A stretch of 14,070 nt of DNA from Gammaproteobacteria bacterium (GCA_030597275.1 JAUVSB010000014.1:1-14070); one strand, 5' to 3'. Positions 6,265-13,829 are shown, counted from the stretch's first letter. Made by a program: numbers and translations. The notes: generated by a model from the sequence alone, not told the origin.

Positions 6265-6470
6265 ACAGTTTGCTCCAGTGATTTAAGTCGGCTTACTATC
6301 GATTCCAGTCTTGTACAGGCGATACGGTTTTTTTCCGTCAAGCGGCCGTTCTCCTTGTTCAGTGATCGTTGGTCAACACGCAGGATTCGATTCTGTTCCT
6401 CCAGTCGACGCATGGTCTCTGACAATTCAAATATACGTGCTTCCAGTTTATCAAGTTCTTCCTGAATCAC
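6261..6470 (-). CDS. ZapB-like small coiled-coil protein (TIGR02449 type)
   Basis: A 69-residue protein that is almost entirely one coiled coil, with leucines at heptad spacing (LDKLEARIFELSETMRRLEE onward) and many charged residues. Small proteins of this kind directly upstream of zapA are catalogued in gammaproteobacteria as the TIGR02449 family and are sometimes called ZapB-like; a role in Z-ring assembly with ZapA is inferred from position and shape. The start is GTG at 6470, preceded by GAGG with a 7-base spacer. The stop overlaps the TTG start of zapA by four bases. Divergent from ygfB. Confidence 0.8.
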   Translation of the reverse strand: MIQEELDKLEARIFELSETMRRLEEQNRILRVDQRSLNKENGRLTEKNRIACTRLESIVSRLKSLEQTV

Positions 6471-6519
6471 ATCAAGTCCTCTCCGGGCTCATTTATGCTT
6501 GAAACGATGGTGCGTCTGT

Positions 6520-6546
6520 ATGATAGTCGTTTAAGAATGCTTACAA
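6520..6546 (-). promoter_or_regulatory. Candidate promoter for the zapB-like/zapA operon
   Basis: The minus strand has TATCAT (6525-6520) with TTGTAA upstream (6546-6541). The spacer is 15 bases, shorter than ideal. It lies about 50 bases upstream of the GTG start at 6470, in the 249-base divergent gap. Motif matching only. Confidence 0.35.
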
Positions 6547-6578
6547 AGTTATTGTTATATCTGGCCATATAGTACTTG

Positions 6579-6608
6579 TTGCATAAGGCCGTTGAAAGAT
6601 AATATGAC
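6579..6608 (+). promoter_or_regulatory. Candidate promoter for the ygfB-pepP-ubiH-ubiI operon
   Basis: TTGCAT (6579-6584) and TATGAC (6603-6608) are separated by 18 bases on the plus strand, upstream of ygfB. Each matches the sigma-70 consensus at four to five positions. The remaining sequence up to 6719 is AT-rich; I see no other clear site in it. Confidence 0.35.
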
Positions 6609-6719
6609 TTTTTTCTTCAGGAATAAACCTGAAATCAGTATTCAAATCAGATTTATTAGCATTTTTCGGCAATAAGTGAGAAAAAACAGTATCTCTTTTA
6701 GGGGAATTACGGATTTGGA

Positions 6720-7280
6720 ATGGAACAGAACATAAATAAGCTACCGGAATATGAAGAGCTGACCACAGCCCTGCGACGGGTGAATAGCCAGCTATCGGCT
6801 GCAGAATGCCATGGCCTGCTTACTGGTGCTCTGAACACTGAGGACACAGCTTTAATTTCAAGGTTCTTTAACGAAGATTCTGATTTACTGAACAATGATC
6901 CTCATTTTGCTGAGCTTATTTCCCAAATGGTCCATCTTACCGTTGAAGGTTTTAAAGATGAGGATTTTAATTTCCAGCTATTGCTGCCGTCTGACGATGT
7001 ACCCCTGCAGGAAAGGAGCCGGGCTCTGGCGGACTGGTGCGGAGGCTATCTGATGGGTTTACTGGAATCCGGCATCAAAGAGTTTGATGCGCTGCCTGAG
7101 GATGCTGCCGAAGTGGCAAAAGACCTGGTGGAGATTTCTCAGCTTGATGCTTCTGCTGCTGACAGCGGATCAGAAAATGATTTAATGCAGCTTGAGGAAT
7201 ATGTCCGGGTCGGGGTGCAGATCATTTATGCGGTACTGGCAAAGATCAAAAATGAAGGAGCCGGGGTAGGAGATGAATAA
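6720..7280 (+). CDS. ygfB: UPF0149 family protein YgfB
   Basis: This is a 186-residue cytoplasmic protein of the YecA/YgfB (UPF0149) family. Family features are the opening YEELTTALRR, the motif AAECHGLLTGAL (about residues 22-33), and the central LADWCGGYLMGLLESG. The C-terminal EYVRVGVQIIYAVLA is typical. Acidic residues are frequent throughout. In Pseudomonas aeruginosa a YgfB homologue is linked to beta-lactam resistance through control of ampDh3; whether that applies here is unknown. The ATG at 6720 is preceded by GGA too close for a standard site, with a GGGG farther upstream, so the ribosome binding site is weak. It is the first gene of the operon; pepP begins 3 bases after its stop. 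Confidence 0.9.
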   Translation: MEQNINKLPEYEELTTALRRVNSQLSAAECHGLLTGALNTEDTALISRFFNEDSDLLNNDPHFAELISQMVHLTVEGFKDEDFNFQLLLPSDDVPLQERSRALADWCGGYLMGLLESGIKEFDALPEDAAEVAKDLVEISQLDASAADSGSENDLMQLEEYVRVGVQIIYAVLAKIKNEGAGVGDE

Positions 7281-7283
7281 AGT

Positions 7284-8597
7284 ATGAAAGAGCAATTTGC
7301 GCAACAATTCGCAAAACGCCGTGATGAAGTGATGCAAATGATGGGCGGTGGTGTGGCAATCATTCCGACTTCCAGGGAGAGTGTACGCAGTCGTGATGTC
7401 ATGTACCCGTTTCGGGCCTCCAGCGATTTTTACTATTTGACACATTTTAACGAGCCTGAGGCGGTTGCTGTCCTGGTACCTGGCCGGGAACACGGCGAGT
7501 TCATTCTTTTTTGTCGCGAAAGAGACCCGGAAAAAGAAATTTGGGATGGTCGGCGCGCCGGGCTGGAGGGTGCCTGTGAATTTTATGGTGCAGATGATGC
7601 CTTCCCGATAACAGATATTGATGAGATTGTTCCCGGCCTGCTGGAAAATCGTGAAAAGGTATTTTACAGCATGGGTTCTAATGATGAATTCGATTCACGA
7701 CTGATGACCTGGGTCAATGAGGTACGAAGTAAATCCCGTAAAGGAATTTCTGCACCGACCGAGATACTTGACCTGGGCCATATTCTGCACGAAATGCGAC
7801 TGGTCAAGCGTTGCGAAGAAAAAGCCCTGATACATAAGGCCTGTAAGATTTCTGCCCGTGCTCACAAGCAGGCGATGAAGGTCTGCAAACCCGGCATGAA
7901 AGAATATGAAATTGAGGCAGAGTTTCAATATATTTTTCGTAAAAAGGGCAGTGAATTTCCGGCTTATCCCCCGATTGTGGCAACCGGCGAGAACGCCTGT
8001 GTGCTGCATTATGTAGAGAACAGGGCGGAGCTAAAAGACGGTGATATGCTGCTGATCGATGCCGGTTGTGAAATTGACGGCTACGCTGCTGACATCTCAC
8101 GCAGCTTTCCGGTCAATGGCAAGTTTAGCGCCGAGCAACGCGCTCTCTATGAGGTGGTACTGAATGCACAACAGGTCGCAATTGATACCATCAAGCCGGG
8201 TGTGACCTGGGATGTACCACATAATGCTGCAGTGCATGTTATTACCGAAGGCCTGGTTGAGTATGGCCTGCTGCAAGGTGATGTAGATGAACTGGTAGGT
8301 AGTGCTGCCTATCAACGTTTTTATATGCACAAGACGGGGCACTGGTTAGGCCTGGATGTTCATGATGTGGGTGATTATAAAGTCAATGACAACTGGCGCG
8401 AACTGGAATGCGGTATGATCATGACGGTCGAGCCTGGTCTTTACATCACGGCCGGGTCAGAGGGTGTTGATGAACGCTGGTGGAATATCGGTATTCGAAT
8501 TGAGGACGACGTCGCTGTGACGAAGAATGGCCATGAGGTTTTGAGTATTGATGCTCCTAAGCAAATAGATGATATAGAGCACCTGATGAAGGGCTGA
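7284..8597 (+). CDS. pepP: Xaa-Pro aminopeptidase P
   Basis: PepP is a dimanganese cytoplasmic enzyme that removes an N-terminal residue preceding proline. At 437 residues it is nearly the same length as E. coli PepP (441). The five metal ligands are all visible: D259 in LLIDAG, D270 in YAADISRSF, H353 in HKTGHWLGLDVHD, E383 in TVEPGLY, and E407 in IRIEDD, in the same order and almost the same numbering as E. coli. The N-terminal creatinase-like domain (about residues 1-170) contains the typical RASSDFYYLTHFNEPEA. The ATG at 7284 is 3 bases after the ygfB stop, supporting one mRNA. Confidence 0.97.
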   Translation: MKEQFAQQFAKRRDEVMQMMGGGVAIIPTSRESVRSRDVMYPFRASSDFYYLTHFNEPEAVAVLVPGREHGEFILFCRERDPEKEIWDGRRAGLEGACEFYGADDAFPITDIDEIVPGLLENREKVFYSMGSNDEFDSRLMTWVNEVRSKSRKGISAPTEILDLGHILHEMRLVKRCEEKALIHKACKISARAHKQAMKVCKPGMKEYEIEAEFQYIFRKKGSEFPAYPPIVATGENACVLHYVENRAELKDGDMLLIDAGCEIDGYAADISRSFPVNGKFSAEQRALYEVVLNAQQVAIDTIKPGVTWDVPHNAAVHVITEGLVEYGLLQGDVDELVGSAAYQRFYMHKTGHWLGLDVHDVGDYKVNDNWRELECGMIMTVEPGLYITAGSEGVDERWWNIGIRIEDDVAVTKNGHEVLSIDAPKQIDDIEHLMKG

Positions 8598-8608
8598 TGC
8601 CTCACAAT

Positions 8609-8634
8609 TGTAGGAGCGTCGCCCTCGGCGCGAT
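8609..8634. repeat. REP (repetitive extragenic palindromic) element
   Basis: The segment beginning TGTAGGAGCG continues with a GTCGCC-CTC-GGCGCG-type imperfect palindrome and ends in GATGG. It has the GTAG tetranucleotide head followed by an imperfect hairpin, the layout of REP sequences in Pseudomonas and related bacteria (TGTAGGAGCG...CGCGA). Such elements are spread by RAYT transposases; none is in this window. It is a single copy located 12 bases after the pepP stop. Confidence 0.75.
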
Positions 8635-8640
8635 GGTTTT

Positions 8641-8724
8641 GATGAAAGTTTTAAGGTCCAAGATCCATGTTTTAAGATGAAAGATTAATGACAAAAGACG
8701 AAAGACGAAAGACGAAAGACGAAT
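8641..8724. repeat. Phased heptanucleotide array overlapping the start of ubiH
   Basis: Twelve consecutive 7-base units, every one starting with G, run without a phase break. The first seven are degenerate (GATGAAA, GTTTTAA, GGTCCAA, GATCCAT, GTTTTAA, GATGAAA, GATTAAT). Then come GACAAAA, three exact GACGAAA units (8697-8717) and GACGAAT. The ubiH start codon (8688) and its first 12 codons lie within it. Because 7 is not a multiple of 3, the encoded peptide repeats every seven residues (TKDERRK, then TKDE). Confidence 0.88.
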
Positions 8725-9962
8725 ATGACCTGATCATCGTAGGCGGCGGCATGGCCGGTGCCAGCCTGGCCTGCGCACTGGCGGATACTGGCATGCGAAT
8801 GGCTATTATCGAAGCCGTGCCCTGGCAGTCTAATCAGCAACCTAGCTATGATGTTCGTACTATCTCCCTTTCTCATGGTTCTCGCCTGATCTATGAAACT
8901 ATGGGGATCTGGCAGCAGATAGATCCACAGGCTGTTTGCCCGATATACAGCATCCATATATCGGATCGTGGCCACCCTGGAATGACACATCTCGATCGTA
9001 AAGATGCTGGTGTTGAGGCGCTGGGTTATGTGATTGAGAACCGGGCTTTGGGTGCCGCATTGATGAACAGTCTGGAGGCGAATAAAAATGTTGACCTCAT
9101 CAGTCCGGCAACCGTCAGCGAGGTGGATGTAGGAGAAAAACTTGCCACACTTACATGCTCATCAGAGGGTGAAGAGCTCATTGTTCAGTCTAAGCTGGTT
9201 GTTATTGCCGATGGTGGTCGTTCGGGCTTACGCGATAAGCTGAATTTCCAGACTAGTGTTGATGATTACCAGCAGACAGCTATTGTCTGTAATGTGACAC
9301 CAGGGAAACCGCATCAGCATTGTGCCTATGAAAGATTTACACCCTCCGGTCCGTTAGCCATATTACCGATGAATGACAGGCGCTGCTGGTGTGTATGGGC
9401 AGTAAAAAGCGGTGATGTCGATGAGTATTTATCATTATCGGAACAACAGTTCCTGGAAAAATTGCAGAAAGAATTTGGTGATCGCCTGGGACGATTTAGT
9501 CGAGTTGGTAAGCGCTATGCTTATCCGCTTGCCCGCAACAGGGTAAGCGAAACGATAAGTCCACGTGTCGTACTTGTAGGAAATGCAGCACATACCGTCC
9601 ATCCCGTGGCAGCACAGGGTTTTAACCTGGGACTCAGGGATGTGACCTGGTTGGCTGAAGTACTTGCTGAGGCACACAATGAGTCTCAGGATGTCGGCGC
9701 GCTGGAGGTGCTGCAGCGTTATGAAGACATCCGCGCAAAAGATACTAAACGGGTAAGTGCTTTTACGCATGGCATGATCAAGCTGTTTACCAGCCAGTTA
9801 GTGCCGGTGATTGCCGGCAGAAATTTTGGCTTGCTGGTGACGGATATGGTTCCCGAGTTTAAACATGCCTTGCTAAAGCGAACCATGGGCTTAAGCGGCC
9901 GTCAATCAAGGCTGGCGAGAGGCTTGAGTTTGAAACAGGAAAGTGTTTATTCCCGTGATTGA
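8688..9962 (+). CDS. ubiH: 2-octaprenyl-6-methoxyphenol hydroxylase (FAD-dependent)
   Basis: UbiH hydroxylates ring position C1 in ubiquinone biosynthesis, acting with other Ubi proteins on the lipid-bound intermediate. It has 424 residues. The FAD-binding GxGxxG is at 19-24 (VGGGMAGASLA). The segment HISDRGHPG matches the UbiH branch, as does VLVGNAAHTVHP, where Asn replaces the Asp found in UbiI (E. coli UbiH also has GNAA). The middle DG motif is VVIADGGRSGLRD. The N-terminal residues MTKDERRKTKDE are encoded by a heptad repeat and have no counterpart in the family; the domain proper begins at YDLIIVGGG. No other in-frame start lies between the stop at 8673 and that fold, so ATG 8688 must be used if the frame is intact. 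The ribosome binding site is weak. The gene overlaps ubiI. Confidence 0.93.
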   Translation: MTKDERRKTKDEYDLIIVGGGMAGASLACALADTGMRMAIIEAVPWQSNQQPSYDVRTISLSHGSRLIYETMGIWQQIDPQAVCPIYSIHISDRGHPGMTHLDRKDAGVEALGYVIENRALGAALMNSLEANKNVDLISPATVSEVDVGEKLATLTCSSEGEELIVQSKLVVIADGGRSGLRDKLNFQTSVDDYQQTAIVCNVTPGKPHQHCAYERFTPSGPLAILPMNDRRCWCVWAVKSGDVDEYLSLSEQQFLEKLQKEFGDRLGRFSRVGKRYAYPLARNRVSETISPRVVLVGNAAHTVHPVAAQGFNLGLRDVTWLAEVLAEAHNESQDVGALEVLQRYEDIRAKDTKRVSAFTHGMIKLFTSQLVPVIAGRNFGLLVTDMVPEFKHALLKRTMGLSGRQSRLARGLSLKQESVYSRD

Positions 9963-11133
9963 TCAACAGACAGACATTACTATCGTAGGCGCCGGTATGG
10001 TGGGTGCTGCAGCTGCCCTGTCACTGAGCAGAGGCGGCTTCAATATTACTCTGATCGAAGCCAATGAAATCCCGCAATGGTCCGAACAGGAATATAGTTT
10101 GCGGGTGAGCGCGATCAGTGCTGCATCTGAGCGATTATTAGAGGATGTTTGCGTCTGGCAAACAATCCTGAATCGTCGTGCTTCGCCGTATGAGGCGATG
10201 CGTGTCTGGGATGCCAGTGGTTCAGGTAATCTGAGCTTTGACGCAGCAGATAGCGGGCAGGCCAGTCTTGGACATATCGTTGAAAATAATCTGATAAACG
10301 CTAGCCTGATTGAAGAAATTCAAAACAAATCAAATATCAGCTTCATCATTGGCAGCAGGCTCTCAGCTCTCAAATGGATGAATGACGGTATCCAGCTCAA
10401 GCTTGAAAATGGAAAAGAGATCCGAAGCACCTTAGTGATTGCTGCTGATGGCGGGAATTCGCAGGTGCGTAAGTTGTGTGGGATAGGCGTCAGCGGCCAC
10501 GATTATCGACAAACAGGGATAGTTGCGAGGGTCAGGACTTCGCTGCCGCATGAAAATACGGCATGGCAAAGGTTTCTCCCAAGCGGGCCTTTGGCTTTTC
10601 TACCTTTGGCGGATGGCAGTTGTTCGATAGTCTGGTCTGCAGACCAGCAGCGTGCAGCGGATTTACTCGAACTGGATGATGAAGAATTCTCACAGCAGCT
10701 CGCCGACGCATTCGAACATCGATTGGGCGATGTTGAAATGCTCAGCCCGCGCGCAGGTTTTCCATTGCTGCTGGCCAACGCTGATAGTTATAGTGCAGAC
10801 CGCGTGGTGTTACTGGGTGATGCGGCACACAGGGTACATCCTCTGGCAGGACAGGGGGTTAACCTGGGTTTTCAGGATGTCATTGATCTCACCGCTACTG
10901 TGCTGGAGGCAACGCAAAATGGGCGGGGACCGGCAGATCCTCTTTTTTTACGAAAGTACGCTCGTAAGCGTCGCGCAGATGCAAGTATTATGCTGGCAGG
11001 AATGGATGGTATCCAGCGTGCCTTTGGCAGTAATCTACAGCTTGTGTGCAAGTCACGGAATCTTGTTATGGATTTAATTAACCAGCTACCTGGTCTGAAA
11101 CAGTTTTTCGTTAATCGTGCTTTGGGCAACTAA
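9943..11133 (+). CDS. ubiI: UbiI-type 2-polyprenylphenol 6-hydroxylase (FAD-dependent)
   Basis: This is a flavoprotein monooxygenase paralogous to ubiH, expected to hydroxylate C5 of the aromatic ring in ubiquinone synthesis. Domains run in the usual order: FAD-binding ITIVGAGMVGAAAAL; a segment very like E. coli UbiI (RVSAISAASERLLEDV...VW, then LGHIVENNLI); the DG motif VIAADGGNSQVRK; and the GD motif VVLLGDAAHRVHPLAGQGVN. The length of 396 is normal. Two GTG starts are possible: 9943, which overlaps ubiH by 20 bases, and 9955, which gives an N-terminus closer to E. coli (MIDQQTDITIVG). AGGA at 9937-9940 is badly spaced for both, so the start is uncertain; 9943 is listed. It is the last gene of the operon. 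Confidence 0.92.
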   Translation: MFIPVIDQQTDITIVGAGMVGAAAALSLSRGGFNITLIEANEIPQWSEQEYSLRVSAISAASERLLEDVCVWQTILNRRASPYEAMRVWDASGSGNLSFDAADSGQASLGHIVENNLINASLIEEIQNKSNISFIIGSRLSALKWMNDGIQLKLENGKEIRSTLVIAADGGNSQVRKLCGIGVSGHDYRQTGIVARVRTSLPHENTAWQRFLPSGPLAFLPLADGSCSIVWSADQQRAADLLELDDEEFSQQLADAFEHRLGDVEMLSPRAGFPLLLANADSYSADRVVLLGDAAHRVHPLAGQGVNLGFQDVIDLTATVLEATQNGRGPADPLFLRKYARKRRADASIMLAGMDGIQRAFGSNLQLVCKSRNLVMDLINQLPGLKQFFVNRALGN

Positions 11134-11148
11134 AATTACCCTTAAATC

Positions 11149-11173
11149 TCAACAAAACAGTTTATTTTGTTGA
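11149..11173 (+). terminator. Hairpin after ubiI, possible terminator
   Basis: TCAACAAAA (11149-11157) and TTTTGTTGA (11165-11173) form a perfect 9-bp stem around a 7-base loop, 15 bases after the ubiI stop. The stem is AT-rich and followed by AAAA rather than T residues, so on the plus strand it is a weak terminator. Confidence 0.45.
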
Positions 11174-11188
11174 AAATGCTAAAAAAAC

Positions 11189-11216
11189 TTGTAGGATTTA
11201 CTGTCTCGGCTAGAAT
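11189..11216 (+). promoter_or_regulatory. Candidate promoter for the PhnD-like gene
   Basis: TTGTAG (11189-11194) and TAGAAT (11211-11216) are 16 bases apart, with a run of seven A just upstream. This would give a leader of about 145 bases before the ATG at 11367. The rest of the 233-base gap is AT-rich; I recognise no known leader RNA in it. Confidence 0.42.
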
Positions 11217-11366
11217 AATAATGGAGAATGGTGTATCTATAACTATATACATGGAGGTGCGGGTTTTATACTGCATCTATAAGCAAAATAATAAGCTAAA
11301 TAATAATTATATAAATGAGATGTTACTGATTGCGATTGGTGGAATAGTGTCCGGAGGAAGAGTCTA

Positions 11367-12206
11367 ATGAGTCAACTTAAGTATGGAAAAAATTATATAA
11401 GCACAGCAATATGTGGACTGGTTCTCGTCCTTAGCTCTTTTGTGCAACCTGCACTGGCAGCGACGCTGGATTTTGCCATACAGCCTATTCTTGGTGAGGA
11501 AGAAACCAGGAAGGCTTTTACACCGCTGGCCGAATTCTTTGCCAAGGTCACAGGAGACGAGGTAAAGATTCACACAGCACGCGACTTCCCGGAATACTGG
11601 GTAAACCAGAAAAAAAATAATCCATATGAAATTATGATGGATAACGCCTTTTTTACCGACTACCGGAATGAGAAAGAAGGCTGGATTTCCATTGCAAAAA
11701 TACCCGGGCTGGTCAGTTACACTCTGATAGTCACCGCAGACAACGCTGTGTTTGAACCCGATGAGCTAGTCGGACAGAAGATCGCTTCACTGATGCCACC
11801 TGCCCCGTCCGGTATCTTTCTCGGCCAGATGTTCAGAAATCCTTTACGCCAACCCTATATATCACCAACGAACTCCTCGGAAGAGTCTCTTCAACAGGTG
11901 CTTGATGGCAAGGTAATGGCTGCGATCATCCCAACGCCCCTGGTCAATATGGCTCTGCAGGATGGCAAGGACCTGGTGGTGGTCAAAACCAGTGTGCAGA
12001 TACCTCATGTTGCTATTTCTGTTTCACCCAATGTCTCTGAGGAAATGCGCGATAAAATACGCACTGCTTTGCTGGAGGCCGATAAGAATGATGAGGGCAA
12101 AGTCTTGCTGGAGAAGTTGGGTTTCACTAATTTTGAACCGGCCGACCCAAGCGGTTATGCGGGCCTGATGCAATACCTGATCGATTTTTCTTTTGCAAAC
12201 GAATAA
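11367..12206 (+). CDS. PhnD-like periplasmic substrate-binding protein
   Basis: The 279-residue protein resembles the phosphate/phosphite/phosphonate ABC transporter substrate-binding family (PF12974). A signal peptide covers residues 1-31 and ends QPALA before ATLDFAI. Family features are LDFAIQPILGEEETRKAFTP, YEIMMDNAFFTDYRNE, the GLVSYTLIV strand, and the hinge segment GQKIASLMPPAPSG. The late part has EESLQQVLDGKVMAAII, as in PhnD proteins that scan gene-dose-like domain II. No permease or ATPase gene is adjacent, so it may act as a sensor input or use a distant transporter; the ligand cannot be assigned. GGAGGAAG upstream of the ATG is a strong ribosome binding site. Confidence 0.82.
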   Translation: MSQLKYGKNYISTAICGLVLVLSSFVQPALAATLDFAIQPILGEEETRKAFTPLAEFFAKVTGDEVKIHTARDFPEYWVNQKKNNPYEIMMDNAFFTDYRNEKEGWISIAKIPGLVSYTLIVTADNAVFEPDELVGQKIASLMPPAPSGIFLGQMFRNPLRQPYISPTNSSEESLQQVLDGKVMAAIIPTPLVNMALQDGKDLVVVKTSVQIPHVAISVSPNVSEEMRDKIRTALLEADKNDEGKVLLEKLGFTNFEPADPSGYAGLMQYLIDFSFANE

Positions 12207-12270
12207 GGCGCATAATCTGCTTTACACAAACCCTCTCTGATTTCATAGCCTAAACAGCTGCGCCGCTGCT

Positions 12271-13518
12271 ATGGATTTGTTGCAGATAACTGCTGTCCTG
12301 ATAAGCCTGACAGCAGTTTTCAGTTTTCTTAACCATGTTTTTCTAAAATTGCCATCAACCATCGGCGTGATGGCAATTTCTATGGCATTGTCATTGATGC
12401 TGGTGGTGCTTGGAAGTCTGGGCTTCCCGTTGTTGCTGGAGCAGGAAAAAACGCTTCTTTCAGGTATCGATTTCAGCACCACCCTGCTACACGGCATGTT
12501 GAGTTTTCTGCTGTTTGCCGGTGCCCTGCATGTCGACCTGAACCGCCTGTCTGAGATGAAGTGGGTGGTTGCTTCCCTGGCGACTATTGGTGTTCTGCTT
12601 TCTACACTCATTATCGCCTTATTGATCTGGTCAGTCGCATTATTACTGGATTTACCGCTGGCTTTTATCCATTGCCTGTTATTCGGCGCACTGATTTCTC
12701 CAACCGATCCGGTGGCGGTAATCAGTACCTTAAAAACACTGGGTGTACCTAAGTCTCTGGAAACTAAAATAGCCGGTGAGTCCCTGTTCAACGATGGTGT
12801 CGGCGTGGTTTTGTTTCTGGTGATTTTCAATATTGCCTATAGCAGCGAGCCCATGCAGGCGATCGAGGTGGCTGAATTGTTCTTCACCGAAACCGTTGGC
12901 GGCGCCCTGTTCGGTCTGTTGGCCGGATATGTCGCTTACAAAATGCTGAAGCAGGTAGATAACTACCAGGTAGAAATAATTATTTCTCTGGCCCTGGTGA
13001 TGGGTGGTTATGCCTTTGCTGAAGCCTGGCACCTTTCTGCACCGATCGCGATCGTGGTGGCGGGATTATTAATCGGCAACCATGGGCGCCAGTTTGCCAT
13101 GTCAGAAAAAACGCGCGAGCACCTTGATACTTTCTGGGAACTGATAGATGAAATTCTCAATGCTGTTTTATTTGTATTGCTGGGTCTGGAAGTGCTGATG
13201 ATTATTCCGCTATCCACGAATACGTTTTTATTAGCCCTCATTGCGATTCCTGTCGTTCTGCTAGCACGTTTAATCAGCGTTTCTTTCCCCATCTCAGTAC
13301 TCAGGAACTGGTATCAGTTTTCACCGGGGGTAATTAAAATCCTTACCTGGGGCGGTCTGCGTGGAGGCATTTCGGTTGCACTGGTGCTGTCTCTGCCTGC
13401 TGATGAGGTGCGTGTGTACCTGTTGCCGATGACCTATGCCGTGGTTGTATTTGCCATGTTGGTGCAAGGCCTTTCTCTGGGTAAATTGGTGAAGAAACAA
13501 CTCCCGCAGTTGTCCTGA
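12271..13518 (+). CDS. CPA1-family Na+/H+ antiporter (NhaP-like)
   Basis: This is an inner-membrane cation/proton antiporter with 415 residues and about 11-13 hydrophobic segments. The ion-binding motif of the CPA1 group is present as SPTDPVAVISTLKTLG, followed by ESLFNDGVGVVLFLVIF with its key Asn-Asp pair. FVLLGLEVLMIIP and TWGGLRGGISVALVLSLP are the typical late motifs. There is no long cytoplasmic C-terminal domain, so regulation through TrkA-C or CNB modules is unlikely. The ATG at 12271 has no visible Shine-Dalgarno sequence, and an in-frame TAA at 12250 rules out a longer protein. It starts 64 bases after the PhnD-like gene and may have its own weak promoter (TTTACA at 12221). A hairpin terminator follows. 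Confidence 0.92.
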   Translation: MDLLQITAVLISLTAVFSFLNHVFLKLPSTIGVMAISMALSLMLVVLGSLGFPLLLEQEKTLLSGIDFSTTLLHGMLSFLLFAGALHVDLNRLSEMKWVVASLATIGVLLSTLIIALLIWSVALLLDLPLAFIHCLLFGALISPTDPVAVISTLKTLGVPKSLETKIAGESLFNDGVGVVLFLVIFNIAYSSEPMQAIEVAELFFTETVGGALFGLLAGYVAYKMLKQVDNYQVEIIISLALVMGGYAFAEAWHLSAPIAIVVAGLLIGNHGRQFAMSEKTREHLDTFWELIDEILNAVLFVLLGLEVLMIIPLSTNTFLLALIAIPVVLLARLISVSFPISVLRNWYQFSPGVIKILTWGGLRGGISVALVLSLPADEVRVYLLPMTYAVVVFAMLVQGLSLGKLVKKQLPQLS

Positions 13519-13541
13519 GGTCATTTTTTACCACAGGCATA

Positions 13542-13561
13542 GAAAAACCTGCCGGTTTTTC
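13542..13561. terminator. Rho-independent terminator after the antiporter gene
   Basis: GAAAAACC (13542-13549) and GGTTTTTC (13554-13561) form a perfect 8-bp stem around TGCC. The T-run is inside the distal arm, as in bidirectional terminators. It separates the antiporter from the glycine riboswitch transcript. A possible -10 box for that transcript, TATAGT, follows at 13563-13568 without a clear -35. Confidence 0.6.
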
Positions 13562-13583
13562 GTATAGTCTGCCCCCCGACCAG

Positions 13584-13779
13584 GATTTATTGAGGGAGAG
13601 ACCGGTAGCCTGAATTCACTGACAGGAATTCGCTAACACTATACCGGCGCCGAAGGCGCAACCCGCCCGGAATCGCTCAGGCAAAAGGACCACAATAAAT
13701 CGTCGGCTCTGGAGAGCTGTCTTCACAGGCTGAAGACACACCGAAGGGGGTAAATCTCTCAGGTGAACGGACAGATGGG
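13584..13779 (+). promoter_or_regulatory. Tandem glycine riboswitch
   Basis: Two glycine aptamers lie in series. Aptamer 1 contains GGGAGAG (13594-13600), GCCGAAGGCGCAACC and CTCAGGCAAAAGGACC. GATTTATTG (13584-13592) pairs perfectly with CAATAAATC (13693-13701), closing it. Aptamer 2 has GGAGAG (13711-13716), a P3 hairpin TGTCTTCA/TGAAGACA (13718-13738), CACCGAAGGGGGTAAATCTC and CAGGTGAACGGACAGA. These are the hallmark segments of the gcvT riboswitch class, which binds glycine and usually turns on glycine-cleavage genes. gcvT follows on the same strand. No T-tailed terminator lies between the aptamers and gcvT, so the mode of control (transcription or translation) is not evident. Confidence 0.95.
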
Positions 13780-13829
13780 CGAATGACTAAAGGGTACCTC
13801 GAATAATTCTGGATAGATCAGATTGTATT

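Noticed and set aside
11167..11367. 66-codon open frame before the PhnD-like gene
   Set aside because: AT-rich, no family resemblance, no ribosome binding site, and it runs into the start of the PhnD-like gene; most likely leader sequence.
12243..12830. 195-codon minus-strand open frame inside the antiporter gene
   Set aside because: It is the complement of a gene with clear CPA1 motifs and itself shows only a low-complexity Thr/Ser/Ile/Arg composition typical of antisense frames.
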